A stretch of DNA of 64,000 nt from Durusdinium trenchii (GCA_963970005.1 CAXAMN010021112.1:2306736-2370735); one strand, 5' to 3'. Positions 20,256-31,132 are shown, counted from the first letter of the stretch. Translations and numbers: made by a program. The notes: generated by a model not told the origin, from the sequence alone.

Positions 20256-20397
20256 ACGGGATAGCCTCACGCAACACGTTGCTGCTAAGCGGGAGGCCCC
20301 TGCACGCCGAGTTCGGGAATTCGTGTTGCTATGCGCTGAACCAAAAGGACGTGTGCACAAATGGGCTGTTGTAATAACCTCGTGCTCAGCGGTTTAG
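20256..20397 (+). CDS. candidate terminal coding segment
   Basis: Following the G/T tract a frame reads RDSLTQHVAAKREAPARRV then REFVLLCAEPKGRVHKW and AVVITSCSAV with TAG. Composition and codon use are protein-like, unlike the tract before it. A minus frame also covers it. No family recognised. Confidence 0.35.
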
Positions 20398-20489
20398 TAT
20401 TGGCATGCACCTCAACACTACTAATGCATTCCTACCCCAGAAAACGATAAGAGTAAAAAAACGACAACAATGATTATACCTGCACATTC

Positions 20490-20710
20490 AGAACAAAAAG
20501 CTCCTAGGGGCTCCTGGCCTTACTACTAGGAACAAGAAGCTGCTAGGGACTCCTGGCCTTACTTCTAGGAACAAGAAGCTACTAGGGACTCCTGGCCTTG
20601 CTACTGAGAACAATAACAAAAAACTACTAGGGACTCCTTGCCTTACTACAAAGCAACATCGCTACCAGGAACAAGAAACTCTTAGGGGCTCCTGGCCTTA
20701 CTACTAGGAA
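20490..20710. repeat. 40-bp tandem array, about 5 units
   Basis: Unit GAACAAGAAGCTACTAGGGA followed by CTCCTGGCCTTACTACTAG. Units start near 20490, 20530, 20570, 20609 (with an insertion) and 20669. Relatives occur at 30863-30938 (opposite strand), 39113-39265 and 61401-61490. There are no unique spacers, so it is not a CRISPR. Confidence 0.9.
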
Positions 20711-21263
20711 CTGAATGGGCTGTTTGGTCCATATGCTGCAGCTGTTTACATGAACCACGAAAATGGCAACCTGCAGAGGTGTCCGGAACGATAACGAAAC
20801 GATAACGAAAACGATAAGGAAATGTAGCAAAAAGCAGCCCTGGTGGGCAAGTACCCATTTGACTGTTTTCATTAGACCTTTTGAAGGGCAGAAGTGTGCG
20901 ATGTGGTAGTCTTGTTTAGCTGTCTATATCTGATCTTTGCTGCTGCCACGTTTTTACCACCAAAGACGGTGTACGCCTTGGTACAGGCAGTGCTACGGGA
21001 TCCTGAAGTAGGACCATGTAGACCACCAAAGGACATCTTTTTCTTTGTGATCTTGCAAAGAAAACGCTTTCACCTGAGAAAACGATAAGAGTAGAAAAAC
21101 GATAGCATGGCTTCGAGGTATTGCAAAAGACACGTGTTTTTTTCAACACCCCGCAAATGAACGTGAAAATGACAAGTCTATCTATCTATATATATATATC
21201 AGTTTCCTTTGAATTGTTACGTTTCTTGTCCAGAAACCTCACTCTTCGCTGTGAGGTTTCGAG

Positions 21264-21325
21264 GGGAAGTGGGCCACGTACCTCACCGAAGTGGAGTCGG
21301 CCAACACCACCGTGCAGGAGATGAC
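21264..21325 (+). CDS. candidate exon, helical
   Basis: The frame reads GKWATYLTEVESANTT then VQEMT, C/G-ending codons throughout, with TCGAG before and AC/GTGTTG after. The in-frame TGA 12 bases upstream requires a splice. Short, unknown family. Confidence 0.45.
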
Positions 21326-22051
21326 GTGTTGACGCCGAAGTGTCCGGTGTTGGTGTGGATGTGCCGTAAAGATGGAGAAAAGGGTATGGGAGGCTGTTCA
21401 TCATGGACCCAGTGACCTAAGTCGGATGTTAACCTCGTTGGATGCTCACAGGGGAATTTTCCATTGTTTGCGATCTCCGGTTCTTATTGTATAAAATCCC
21501 TTTTGCGTGTGAAGACTGCATCAAGATCAGTATGTTTGGATCACTCAACCTGATGATGGGGTTGTCAAATTCAATTCCGTAATTGTTGAAGTGGTTTTTC
21601 ACCCTCTTCATGAAGTTCGGTGGGCCATGTGTCGAGTATTGAACACACAATTTTTCCATGACCTACAGACGGGGAGCGTTGATGGACACCCAGCCCTTCG
21701 AGGTTTGATTTTGTGTGTTTGTTAGGATTCATGGAATTTCCGATATGGGTCCACAACCATCCACAAACCAATATAGGTGTTATACACCCTCCCTTTTCAT
21801 GCACCAGTGAACTTGCGGTTCCAAAACTGCCTTCCTGTTGTTTTGTCCCCGTGTGGTGTTTTTTCTTCGATAAACTGGGCGTGGCCAGGACTTGAAGTAT
21901 GAATACCGAGCCATCAAGCGTGTCTGGGCGAATCCTGGGGGGGAGGTTCCTCCACCTCCACCGCTGTCTCGCGACAGCGAGGGGAAAACCGGGAGGTCAC
22001 CCCGCAGGGAGATGGGAGATCCGACTGATAGGACCTGACTGGAGTACCAGA

Positions 22052-22147
22052 CCCTATAGGGCTCCAAGTACCTCCCCAGAAGGTGTTTGGACCCTCCAAA
22101 CCCACCCCAAACACCTTGGAAAAGAAGGTCCTTGGAGCCCTAGGGAG
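22052..22147. repeat. foldback element, family A copy
   Basis: CCCTATAGGGCTCCAAGTACC pairs (as its first 20 bases) with GGTCCTTGGAGCCCTAGGG, and AAGGTGTTTGG pairs with CCAAACACCTTGG inside. About 95 bp. Confidence 0.85.
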
Positions 22148-22644
22148 ATGGTTTTCTCTTCACAGCTTGGTGTTTTTTTGGCACATCAAATGGCGCTTGT
22201 AGATTCACGGAGCCGTCTTGTTTAATGAATCCTGTTGGATATAGTACCTGGTATATTCTCCTGGAAAGCCAAATGCCCAAAATGTTTTGGTCTTTGTGAT
22301 GAGGAAACACAAAACGTGTGGTTTTGTTGTCCAATTGCTGGTTGCACCAGAATGACCCAAAAAGATGGTCAAATCAAAAGAGTATGGCAGGCAAGCCTAC
22401 CCGTAGCAAAACGGTATGTTTTCAACATGTTGTTGAACAGAACATGTAAAAAAACGTAGCAACTCTCACACAAGTGGCTCCAGATATAGTAATCAAAACC
22501 GTAACAACTGAACACAGGGTAAAGGCCATTTGACCCAAAAAAGGTATGACTTGGTTTTCCAGCCTAGTAAATCCTGGTGTTACCTGTTGCCTCGTGGTGC
22601 CTGTATTCCTTCCAAAGAAGGAGTGAAATCATCGACCAAACCAG

Positions 22645-22772
22645 GCTTTTGGCCTGGTCCTCCTAGGTATCTTGTGCCTCGTGGACGCTTTTACAGCTGA
22701 CGACCTGGAAGCCAAGATCGAAGAGTGCATGAACCTTAGGCTCCTATCGCGGCTCCGCGCTCAAACCCAAAC
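22645..22772 (+). CDS. candidate exon: membrane helix plus acidic helix
   Basis: After ACCAAACCAG (AG 22643-22644) the phase-0 frame reads AFGLVLLGILCLVDAF, a hydrophobic helix, then TADDLEAKIEECMNL and RLLSRLRAQTQ, and may leave at AC/GTCGCG. The frame stays open to TAG at 22826. An alternative acceptor is CTTTTACAG at 22696. A transmembrane segment or signal anchor followed by a charged helix. Family unknown. Confidence 0.5.
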
Positions 22773-22886
22773 GTCGCGTCCACCGCGGAGGACACCTGTC
22801 CTGATCGGCTCCATGAGACTGCCATAGACACCTAGGTTTAAACATATTGAAGGTTCCTAAGTCTGTGACCCAAACAGGAGGCTTAT

Positions 22887-22927
22887 AAAGTGACCGAAGC
22901 AACCAGGTGATCAAGTTCGGTCACTTT
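22887..22927. repeat. 41-bp palindrome, family F
   Basis: AAAGTGACCGAA and TTCGGTCACTTT are perfect 12-bp inverses around GCAACCAGGTGATCAAG. A copy with the loop in the opposite orientation is at 24584-24618. Confidence 0.85.
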
Positions 22928-22929
22928 GA

Positions 22930-24050
22930 AGAACCATGGACTATACTTGTTTCTATTTCACCACGAACACCCGCGGACGGACCGTCTCTCGGTTCCAACC
23001 ACCGGCGGACAGATACAGCGCCACTGCGGTGAAGAGTCCCTGCGCCTCGGTGGGCGGTGTGGCGGTGGGTCTGCGATGGAGCGGAAGGTCTCCAGGACAC
23101 GAGCACTGGGTGGGAGAGTGATGAGATAGGGCATTGGAACCGAAACCATTTTTGAGCGCTTGGAGGTTGAGAGAGTGATTGGAGATGTTCCAGTGGACGT
23201 AGTGACAAAAGAAAGCGTTTTTATTTTCAGGCGACAGATGATTTCCTGGTTCTTCCATTCGCGACCACTCCAATAAGGTCATGAATGAACTGAAGAAGCT
23301 GGCCGATCGACCAGATCGGTCACTGGATGGGACCCCACAAAGGTCATGAAGTGAAGAAGCTGGTAGCTTCGATACTTCCAACTACTCCAACTACTTCCTT
23401 TTCGTTGGGGTATGTTTGGGGTGAATGCCAGGAGGGGTTGTCCCTACCTTCTGAGGATGTGGGACAGGATCCCTGGGGAATGTATAGGAAAGATGAGAGT
23501 GTTCGAGAAGTTCGAAGAACAGATGCAATAAATAAAGGACATGGATCACACATGGTCACACAACTGACATGATCAACGAAGAACCACAGAATCAATTAAT
23601 TATAGCAATCATTACATCGTCATGTCACATATTGGTTGCTTCAAGTTCCATGAGAAGAAAACACTCACGTGTGTGAGAGCAAACCAGTCAATCAACCCTC
23701 CCATAGTGTACCAGACCTGCACGCCGAGTTCGGCCTTCGTTCTTTGCGGTCAGGGTCCCAAAACCTGGTCCGGGTCCAAAACCAGAGAGTTCGGCCTTCG
23801 TCTTTTTCAGCCAACGGTGACACGGTGACACGGAGGTCGGTTGACCGGTCCGAGCGTCCGAGCGTCCTTGGGGACACCGCACAACGCTCCATTGTCCCAT
23901 GGAAAGTGAGGATGGCAGAATTAACATGCACAGAATCATCGAGGTGTGTACTTTAAGACCAAAAAATATTCAGAACACCTATAGTGGGTATGTTTATGTG
24001 TGTTTGCTACATGGGTTGATCGTTTTACCCCTAGTGTCACAGAGGTGGGT
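22930..24050. other. mixed, no secure exon
   Basis: Several competing frames at 22950-23150 on both strands. A plus fragment near 23271-23348 (NKVMNELKKLADR) overlaps a repeated AAGGTCATGAA..GAAGAAGCTGG word. TACCTTCTGAGGATGTGGGA at about 23449 is a family A fragment. Nothing secure. Confidence 0.4.
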
Positions 24051-24071
24051 CTCATTGTTTGCTCATTTGAA

Positions 24072-24165
24072 GAGAAAGCAAGCCAATTCCGAACGACGGT
24101 CATTCTGCCGCCGTTTTGGAAGAACGGCCGCAATGAGTGACGCTGAAAATCCCAAAACGAATCAG
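24072..24165 (+). CDS. candidate exon, basic
   Basis: The frame reads RKQANSERRSFCRRFGRT then AAMSDAENPKTNQ and ends at AATCAG/GTGAGG (GT 24166-24167). The donor is close to consensus. The acceptor is uncertain. Family A copy 24189-24280 begins 23 bp into the presumed intron. Confidence 0.45.
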
Positions 24166-24188
24166 GTGAGGCAGAAGATCAATTTACA

Positions 24189-24280
24189 CCCTAGGGATCC
24201 AGTCGTACCCCCTCAAAAGGTACTTGGCCCCTCCAAACCCACCCCAAACACCTTCTCAGAGGGTACTTGGATCCTTAGGG
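24189..24280. repeat. foldback element, family A copy
   Basis: CCCTAGGGATCC...GTACC pairs with GGTACTTGGATCCTTAGGG; the core has CTCCAAACCCACCCCAAACA and CCTTCTCAGAGGGTACTTGG. Nearly identical to 25341-25430. Confidence 0.9.
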
Positions 24281-24583
24281 ACATAGTAATTGTCACCAAA
24301 GTTTCAGCTGAGCAGTGGAAGGAGCATTCTTCAGGCACAAGGGGCTTGTGCAAGCTTTTGGGAGCATGTGAGTTGGAGAATAGCCCAGGAGCTTCATTTC
24401 ATTTCGTCAACCCCACCCTATTTCAATGGTGTCACGGAAACACAGCCCGGACGCTCCATGTAGGGGTCGTCCATTCTGCCCCATTCATCAACCACCCCGG
24501 TCTGCCGTTTCTGAGGAGTATGGCGCCAGTCATGGCACCTCTTCCAATGACCAAACTATGGAACGATCCTGGTTCTTCAGTGC

Positions 24584-24618
24584 GTGACCGAACTTGATCA
24601 CCTGGTTGGTTCGGTCAC
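24584..24618. repeat. palindrome, family F copy
   Basis: GTGACCGAAC and GTTCGGTCAC flank TTGATCACCTGGTTG, the reverse complement of the loop at 22887-22927. Confidence 0.8.
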
Positions 24619-25340
24619 TCCTTCGCCTCCAACAGGGTCATATAGGAACCGGTCACCAACGGTCACGAACTCAAGAAGCTGGGACCTTGTGACCTTCCTG
24701 AAATCGAGGAATCGGTTCAGCTGGTCAACCAGGGGGTCCCCCAAGAGTCCCATCCACCGCGCTGGCCGAACTCAGCTGCACATGACTCTGGTGGAAAGCC
24801 CGGCCGAGCGGAATGGCTGAGGTGTGGACCATCATGCGAGTGTGGAGAAGCCAGCGTACATTACTCCAGAGATTTGTCACACAGGACCACATGGAAGTAC
24901 CACTGGAGTCAAGGGATTTTGGACGTCCAGCGCCAAACTGGGTTTCTGGGGATCCATGTGCAGGATTCTTCCTCATCAACAGGACCATGAGCATCCGCTC
25001 AAAAACTCTGATTTCAAGATAATGTTCAAAACTTCACAAACCCTCCCTCCAACAAACAGGGTTTTCGTGGATGGCTCCATCCTCCGGTTGTAGAGGATTT
25101 CATGGTTTTCCCAGGGATCCTGCCATCCACTTCCATAAGGATGTCAGAGGGAAGGTTTATAGACAAACCGTAACGCCCCAGAACCGCCAACGACTTACAA
25201 ATGCTTCTGTTTTTTTTTTCGATTCCTTTTTGGACATGCAGTGACACCCTCCAAGTCCAGTCGACTCAGCAAAACCTCAGCAAAACCTCCTGAAATTCGG
25301 TCCAGTTCACAGACTATGACAGACTTCAGATCTTCATGAG

Positions 25341-25430
25341 CCCTAGGGATCCAAGTACCCCCTCAAAAGGTACTTGGCCCCTCCAAACCCACCCCAAACA
25401 CCTTCTCAGAGGGTACTTGGATCCTTAGGG
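25341..25430. repeat. foldback element, family A copy
   Basis: CCCTAGGGATCCAAGTACC pairs with GGTACTTGGATCCTTAGGG, a 90-bp element. It differs from 24189-24280 by only a couple of positions, so the two spread recently. Confidence 0.9.
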
Positions 25431-25663
25431 GAGGTCAGTTCCCAACGTTTCTCAGGACATGTTAAGACGACGGAGACCCCCCCCAGTCGTCGGGTGAAAC
25501 AGTGCGAACGCTGCTCGGTCGTGCTACGACCGACTTCCGATCCTAGTCAGGCTCACCGGTTTTAGAGGTCCGAGTCAGTGGCATTGATGCATATAAAATA
25601 TTAATATCAATTCCATTCCAGTCGAATTTTGTTGGGAGTGTGTTGGGATTCGTTGTTGATCAC

Positions 25664-25849
25664 CTTCCTTCATACCTCCCGTCCTGATAGAGATACACAG
25701 CTCGTCCTCCGTCCTCAGTGGGAAACTCCCTTCAACCCGGCGAAGTCGCCTCGGTGATGACGAAGTCGATCGGGCGGCGGACCTGAGAAGGGACCCCGAG
25801 AATAAGGGATGGAAGACGGGTATCGGCGGAGCTCGTTTTGTACCGTAGA
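25664..25849 (+). CDS. candidate exon, unknown
   Basis: Open for 61 codons. CTCGTCCTCCGTCCTCAG (to about 25718) is a good acceptor, after which the frame reads GKLPSTRRSRLGDDEVDR then AADLRRDPENKGWK with C/G-ending codons. Charged and probably helical. Strand conflict with minus frame 25575-25922. Confidence 0.45.
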
Positions 25850-26300
25850 TGTTCCAAGTTGTGCAACATGTTTGTGTTTGTTTCTTCAATCCCTTTTCAT
25901 CAACCAGCCACGTGTTGATCACTTTGCATCGTTGGAAGGCCTAGGCATTTTCGACTAGCCCTAAGAAGTCCAGTCGACTAGATTTAAAACCATGATCTTT
26001 CAGTGACTGCCAAAAGGATGGAACCCATTTAACTGGTGCATCCCATCTCGTTTTGGGACCTGCGTCTCTCCTTCGTTGGCCGTTCGATCCCCGACCCGGA
26101 GCTTGTGAGAGTAGACCGAAGATGGCCATGAGGTCGGTGGAACCGACCGGGTTAAGAAGAGTTTATTGGTTGTTATAGTATGTTGTATGTGGTGTTTACC
26201 ATTGTGTCCAGATTTTGTTTTAAACTTTTTGTCCTTTTTGGTGGTTGTTGAGAATCCTTGGGCCCTGGACTCGCGAAGCTCTTCGCTTAGAATGGAACAG

Positions 26301-26379
26301 CACCCAGACACTTTATATATGGAATATAATTCGGAATATATATATAATATACACATTGACCCCTGAAACCACTCCAACG
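26301..26379. repeat. family B copy (diverged)
   Basis: CACCCAGACACTTTATATAT opens it and TTGACCCCTGAAACCACTCC closes it, around an AT-rich core. Confidence 0.5.
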
Positions 26380-26557
26380 TAAACTTGATGTGGTTCTGTA
26401 CTTTGTATGTGCGTTTAAGTTTTTTTCCCAGTGGAGATGCAACTCATGACTGAACCTGAGAGCTCCTTGGTTTTAGATACACTCCCTCGAAGAATCATGG
26501 CCCCAAAACCAAGGCTTGAAAGATGATGTTCCCATTTCTATATAGGTACAACCAAAG

Positions 26558-26764
26558 GTGCAGGTGCCCGAGACAGCAGGTTTCGCCGCTGTGCTGCACA
26601 TTCCAGATTCAAGGTCACCCATTGCTGTGAGCATTTGTGGCTCAAACCCTGCAAACGATTTTTTTTCTCGACGTTCTTGGAACACGGTCAGTGCCTTTCC
26701 CTGTACGCGCCTCGGAGACGTTTTCAAAGCTGGTTTCGGGCACCACTGCATCCCAGATGTTTGA
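26558..26764 (+). CDS. weak open frame
   Basis: 68 codons to TGA reading VPETAGFAAVLHIPDSRSP and SWNTVSAFPCTRLGDVF. Composition is reasonable, but there is no splice signal or recognised family. Confidence 0.25.
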   Translation: MQVPETAGFAAVLHIPDSRSPIAVSICGSNPANDFFSRRSWNTVSAFPCTRLGDVFKAGFGHHCIPDV

Positions 26765-27037
26765 AATCGGTCTCATGTTGCTTTTGTGAACCTCTCATGC
26801 AAATTCTACTGATTCTACTGAGGTTGTGAGAGTCCGGTTCACCTGGGTTGTTGCAGTTCAGCCCAACAAACTGGGTTGCAAATCGGTGTCCAGGTATAGA
26901 AGGAAAGGCCTTGGGTATTTCTTGAGGCTAGCCAAACTGGGGATGCTCCTGCACCCTTGGCGAATCGTTCCGAGGACATGTCCATGCCATTCCTTTGCAT
27001 CGTTTTTGGATGTTTTGGGGGATGCCAAACTTTTCAG

Positions 27038-27154
27038 GGTGCCGCTGTATTGTGGAGCTTGGTGCTGAGGCAAAGACACTCAATTCTCGCACAGACCATG
27101 ACAGTGAACACCGAGATCTCCCATGCCTTGTCGACCATCCAAGATGCCTCTTGA
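27038..27154 (+). CDS. candidate exon, helical
   Basis: CAAACTTTTCAG ends at 27037. The frame reads GAAVLWSLVLRQRHSILAQ then TMTVNTEISHALSTIQDAS and TGA. Another plus frame is open across it. A last exon if real. Confidence 0.35.
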   Translation, partial: GAAVLWSLVLRQRHSILAQTMTVNTEISHALSTIQDAS

Positions 27155-27270
27155 GCGGGACGGGAATGGCGGGCCACGGACGAAGGCCTTACTACACCCC
27201 AGGAATGGCCAGCAGCGGTTTTTGTAGCGTTTCAACTCAAAGCCTACACACAACCGGATCGGCAGATTTA

Positions 27271-27341
27271 ACTACATTGAGGAGTGGTTGAAACGGGGGT
27301 CCAGGGGGACGCGTCTCCATACATGGAGTGTTTGGGAAACG
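27271..27341. repeat. family B half-element
   Basis: CTACATTGAGGAGTGGTTGA and TCCATACATGGAGTGTTTGG, the right half of family B. Confidence 0.55.
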
Positions 27342-27534
27342 TGGCCTGGCTTTAGACCTCGGTGGCAGGGCCGGGGAGTCGATTGGCATCGAAGGTCACG
27401 TCGCAGCGAGCATGTTCCTCCTACCAGCAGTTTCAAAAGCTTATATATATAATATATACCTATACCCATAGGCTTCCAAGCACATGTTAAAAATAGGCTT
27501 GAACCCATTTATATGATATATATATATACCAGAC

Positions 27535-27605
27535 ATGACCTCTGTTTTGATAGGAAAAGACAATGTTTTGGATCCAAAACAGGGGTCATGTCCAGGTTCT
27601 AGGTA
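27535..27605. repeat. foldback element, family D copy
   Basis: CATGACCTCTGTTTTG pairs with CAAAACAGGGGTCATG with two mismatches, followed by TCCAGGTTCTAGG. About 56 bp plus tail. Confidence 0.85.
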
Positions 27606-27994
27606 TATGTTTTCTTTGTCCCATCCAGTGAGTGGATGTGACAGGGGTACCCCAGTTCGGCACCTCTATCATCCTCTATCCTCCAAGTTCGGCACCCCTA
27701 TAAGAAGCTGCTGATAGGATGATTACAACGCCAAGTAAAGCCGAGCAGTTCGATGGATTTTGGAGGGATCTGATTCTGAGCTCTTGAAAAAAGACTCCAA
27801 CATCTCACTTTGCCAAGCAACGACTTATACACACCCCTAGAGGGTGTTTCGACTTAGTCTCGCTTGTATGGCAGCTTGGATCAGGACCCCTGCCAGCATA
27901 GCAGGACTGTCTTCACTGCTCACCAGGCCTTTTTGGGGCACCCCAACCAGGTAAGCTCTTGCATGTGCACGGATCCAGCGGAAAGCCTCTCTAG

Positions 27995-28013
27995 ACCCTA
28001 AACCCTAAACCTT
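27995..28013. repeat. telomere-like CCCTAAA motif
   Basis: ACCCTAAACCCTAAACCTT contains two full CCCTAAA units plus part units. It matches the plant/algal telomere unit, but is too short to be a chromosome end. Confidence 0.7.
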
Positions 28014-28017
28014 CGAC

Positions 28018-28194
28018 GTCGCCCAGCTTTTGGAGACCGAACAACGCAGCTCACGTTCGGTCAGCACCTCTCCTTGCTCATCGCGGCAGCCCGAGGTTCT
28101 CGGCAACCTCAGACGTTTGCAGACCACGGATTTGAGTGGCTGCCCCGACGTGGGCAAGGCGCGTGTCGCGTACCCGGGGGTCGTCCCAACGTAA
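28018..28194 (+). CDS. coding-like segment with LRR-like motif
   Basis: The frame reads VAQLLETEQRSSRSVSTSP then QPEVLGNLRRLQTTDLSGC and PDVGKARVAYPGVVPT to TAA. The L-x-x-L-x-x-x-D-L-S-G-C pattern resembles one leucine-rich repeat. A second frame (28074-28424) competes. One repeat alone is weak evidence. Confidence 0.35.
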   Translation, partial: VAQLLETEQRSSRSVSTSPCSSRQPEVLGNLRRLQTTDLSGCPDVGKARVAYPGVVPT

Positions 28195-29371
28195 CTCGGG
28201 GTGGGCGCTTTTGTCTTCTTTTGCGCAGCGAGCTATATGGATCTCGGTTAAGGATTGCAGTCCCCTGCGTTTCAGCGTTGGAGGTTGATGATTGTCAGGG
28301 TCAGGCGGTTTTGCTCTTGGCGTGGCTAGTCATGGCACATCTCGATCGAAAGAGATGTTCCGCCGCGGAACACGGCGCAGTTCGACCGTTTTGGTGCGGA
28401 AAGCTGTGTCAGAGAGACGAATAGAGATAAAACATGCTAAGGATCTTCAAAGTGGCTTGCCTCTTGAGATCCCATGAGATCCCAGGATGAGGTCGCGAAC
28501 AGGCCTTTTTATTAGGTCACAGAGTACAGAGGCTCCAGGCTGAGGTCGCTTTGCAGGTCGGAGATATGAACTACTCAATCCCTTGAGACTCTACTGCACT
28601 TCATCATTTCATGGGTCCCTCCTTCCCCCAAATCCTCGCCCATCCGGACTCCCTCGCCGCGACTCTCCCTCGCCGCCCATGGATGCGCCTTCTCGACTCC
28701 CTCGAGTCGAAAACAGGTGGACCTTGAGGATGCGCACAACATTGCGCAGATCATCCAGGGCGCGGCCTTCATCTTCTTGGTGCCTGGCTGAGCATTTGCG
28801 CGACCGTCAACGACCACGACGTGTCGAGATGCCGATGGACCATGATCGACCTGGAAAGACCACCAGAAAGACACCACATAGCTGAGACAGGGAATGCCAG
28901 TCCCAGTCCCAGGTCGTAACTTGGTCTTTGGGTTTGCTTTCGGGCGCGCGTTTGGCGCACAATTGGGGAGAGGTCGTCAAGGCTTGGGGAAGGGGATAGG
29001 ACAGGCTTGAGGAGAATCTGATGGGGAGAGGACGGGTCGACGGATGACATGCACCCAATGGGTCATTTAGTTGAAATTGAAATGATGTTCAACAAGAGGC
29101 TAGTAGGTTGGAATCGCTACTAGGGTGGAGGCCATTACTACTATAGTAATGAGAAGCTGATCTGCCAGCATCTTTGGACCGTGAATAGGTTGCGCTGGAA
29201 GAGCAGAGCTCAACTTGTTAGACGCTTCCTCCTCGAATTCCTCAGAGATGTTCCTTGGACTGTGAAATCAAAGCATTTGTTAGATCAACATGTTACAACC
29301 CTTTGGCCCTGCGAAGTGACTAAGACGGTCGACCGCAGCAAGTACGTCCTTTTCCAGCAGCCTTTTTTCAG
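28195..29371. other. no secure gene
   Basis: A segment at 28690-28800 is open with plausible splice signals on both strands: plus DAHNIAQIIQGAAFIF, minus EDEGRALDDLRNVVRIL. I cannot orient it. The rest shows short frames only. Confidence 0.35.
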
Positions 29372-29493
29372 CACTCGCAGGCGATGTGGTTGATTTTCGC
29401 CAACAACTCCAAAGTAGCAGTGGCCCAAAAGGCACCCTTGGAGCAGCGTCATGCGGTTTGCGCCTCTCGGCAGGGACCTCCATTTCACCGTGG
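29372..29493 (+). CDS. candidate exon
   Basis: CCAGCAGCCTTTTTTCAG ends at 29371. The phase-0 frame reads HSQAMWLIFANNSKVAVAQ then KAPLEQRHAVCASRQGPP and FHR, ending at CGTGG/GTATGT. Both borders are strong. Forty codons and two bases. Function unknown. Confidence 0.55.
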
Positions 29494-30135
29494 GTATGTA
29501 TTAATTGTAGAATACACGGTGACCTACCAACGACCCCCATGGAAGAAAGAATATCATAGTATTGACAAAAGCATACAGTATCTCCCTATTCAAATACACG
29601 ATATTACAGTTGCACCCATATGTAGATATCCCAGACACATGCGGGGGACTTCAATAGACTTATAACTTGTAATAGACCCACACAACACCCCGAAACTACT
29701 AGCCCCATATGTTGTAGGTACATGTTCCATGCATGGCAGTGTCAAGACATTGTAGACGGATGTAGAAGATGCAACTTATGTCAACTTATCAATCAAACCA
29801 CGTTTTTGAGGCATGTGCTTGACATGCTCGCAATCGACCTTGACCCTGTGTTTGACCCATTTACAACGCGTTTTTGTCAGTAAGCTTTCCTTACAGGTGT
29901 CATGGATTTTCGGACTGGAGGGTCGCGGTGGATCGCACTAACACCTAATGTTTGTTCGATGAGTCCGAGGGTCCATAATGTGAACCACCAAACTTGGGGA
30001 TGGTGCCATCCGCCTAGTCATCGACCCGCCTAGTCAGTGGATAACCTGTTTGGGGAAATCGTTTCCCCACAAAGTATGGATGGAAAAGGATCAAGAACCG
30101 TTTTTTTTCCAGGGATACTCAGTGGAGTAGTTCAC

Positions 30136-30237
30136 TACCCAGACGCTCCATGGGACTGGTATATATGCCGATCAGGCCAGGGGTGGTTTGAGGGATCAAT
30201 GTAGGCACATATGGCAGTCCCATGGAGCGTCTGGGTA
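30136..30237. repeat. foldback element, family B, perfect arms
   Basis: TACCCAGACGCTCCATGGGA(CTG) at 30136-30158 and its exact inverse ending at 30237 form a 23-bp perfect stem. The core has CCGATCAGGCCAGGGGTGG and GGATCAATGTAGGCACATA. The perfect arms suggest a recent copy. Confidence 0.95.
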
Positions 30238-30550
30238 TAGCGTTGATGATTCCCAATGTGTGAAAACCACTCCTCCACCGTTGATTCCGAGGCCACGATC
30301 AGTACGGCGGTGGCACTCTTCTCGGGTTTCTTCAACATCCTGCAGCTCACGGCCTCCTGCCGAACTGCGCGAGAACTGCGCTCTCCCCGTGGTTTCCTTT
30401 TCCTGTATTATCCCTATCAGCACCCTCCGGTCACCACCTCAACTTTGCCTACAAAAGTCTCCAGAGGGGACCTGTTGGAAGGTGCTGGTATGTTTATCGA
30501 TCCCTATAGGGTGAATCGCCTAACATGTTGTTCTTCGGCTCCTTGAGCAG

Positions 30551-30613
30551 GAAGATCTTGTGCGGGAGGGGTTCAACCCAACGACTTCACCGCCCGGTGC
30601 GGGAGGCATCTAA
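30551..30613 (+). CDS. candidate short last exon
   Basis: GTTCTTCGGCTCCTTGAGCAG ends at 30550. The frame reads EDLVREGFNPTTSPPGAGGI and TAA. Acceptor good, segment short. Confidence 0.35.
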   Translation, partial: EDLVREGFNPTTSPPGAGGI

Positions 30614-30862
30614 AGATCTCCCGCGACGTGGTGCGACCGTGGTTCCGAAAATTGGGACGTGTCTTGACCAGAGAAACAGGTCAACTGCTCGGGTCTCCGT
30701 CCGCTTGGGTCTTCTCACCTTATACATCATTGCATATCATTGCTGCATGATGGACATGCCGTGGCAGAAAGCTCCTGACAGAGCTCAGTCAGTGGCGGCC
30801 AGAACCGTGTCATGAGGAATGAGGTTTCATGCGAAGTCTCCAGAGCTCCATTTGGTCCCTAT

Positions 30863-30938
30863 AGGAGCCCCTAGTAGCTTCTTGTTCCTAGTAGTAAGGC
30901 CAGGAGCCCCTAGTAGCGTCCTTGCTCCTAGTAGCAAG
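30863..30938. repeat. 40-bp family, two units, opposite strand
   Basis: GAGCCCCTAGTAGCTTCTTG and TTCCTAGTAGTAAGGCCAGG are the reverse complement of the unit in 20490-20710. Confidence 0.85.
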
Positions 30939-31132
30939 TGGTTCTGGAATCAAGTTCGGTCACAACTGCTTCGAACCAGGCCATGGCATAGTCTAGACCC
31001 AGAAATTGAAGCATGGACCCAATACGCAACATCGACTCCATGACTAAAACAACGGCCGAAAGGGACCATGGAGCCATGTCACACCCATGTCAGTTCATGG
31101 AGCCATGACCGTTACAGAGCCATGACGCTTTC

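Noticed and set aside
19845-20360. 171-codon Pro/Lys/Thr minus frame and 161-codon Gly/Leu/Trp plus frame
   Set aside because: Both are products of the G/T-only composition of 19860-20255.
20490-20710. CRISPR-like array
   Set aside because: Units are contiguous 40-bp repeats with no unique spacers, and the host is eukaryotic.
23899-24597. 232-codon plus frame, the longest in the window
   Set aside because: It runs straight through the foldback element 24189-24280, and codon use is even on either side. Only the small part ending at the donor 24165 looks exonic.
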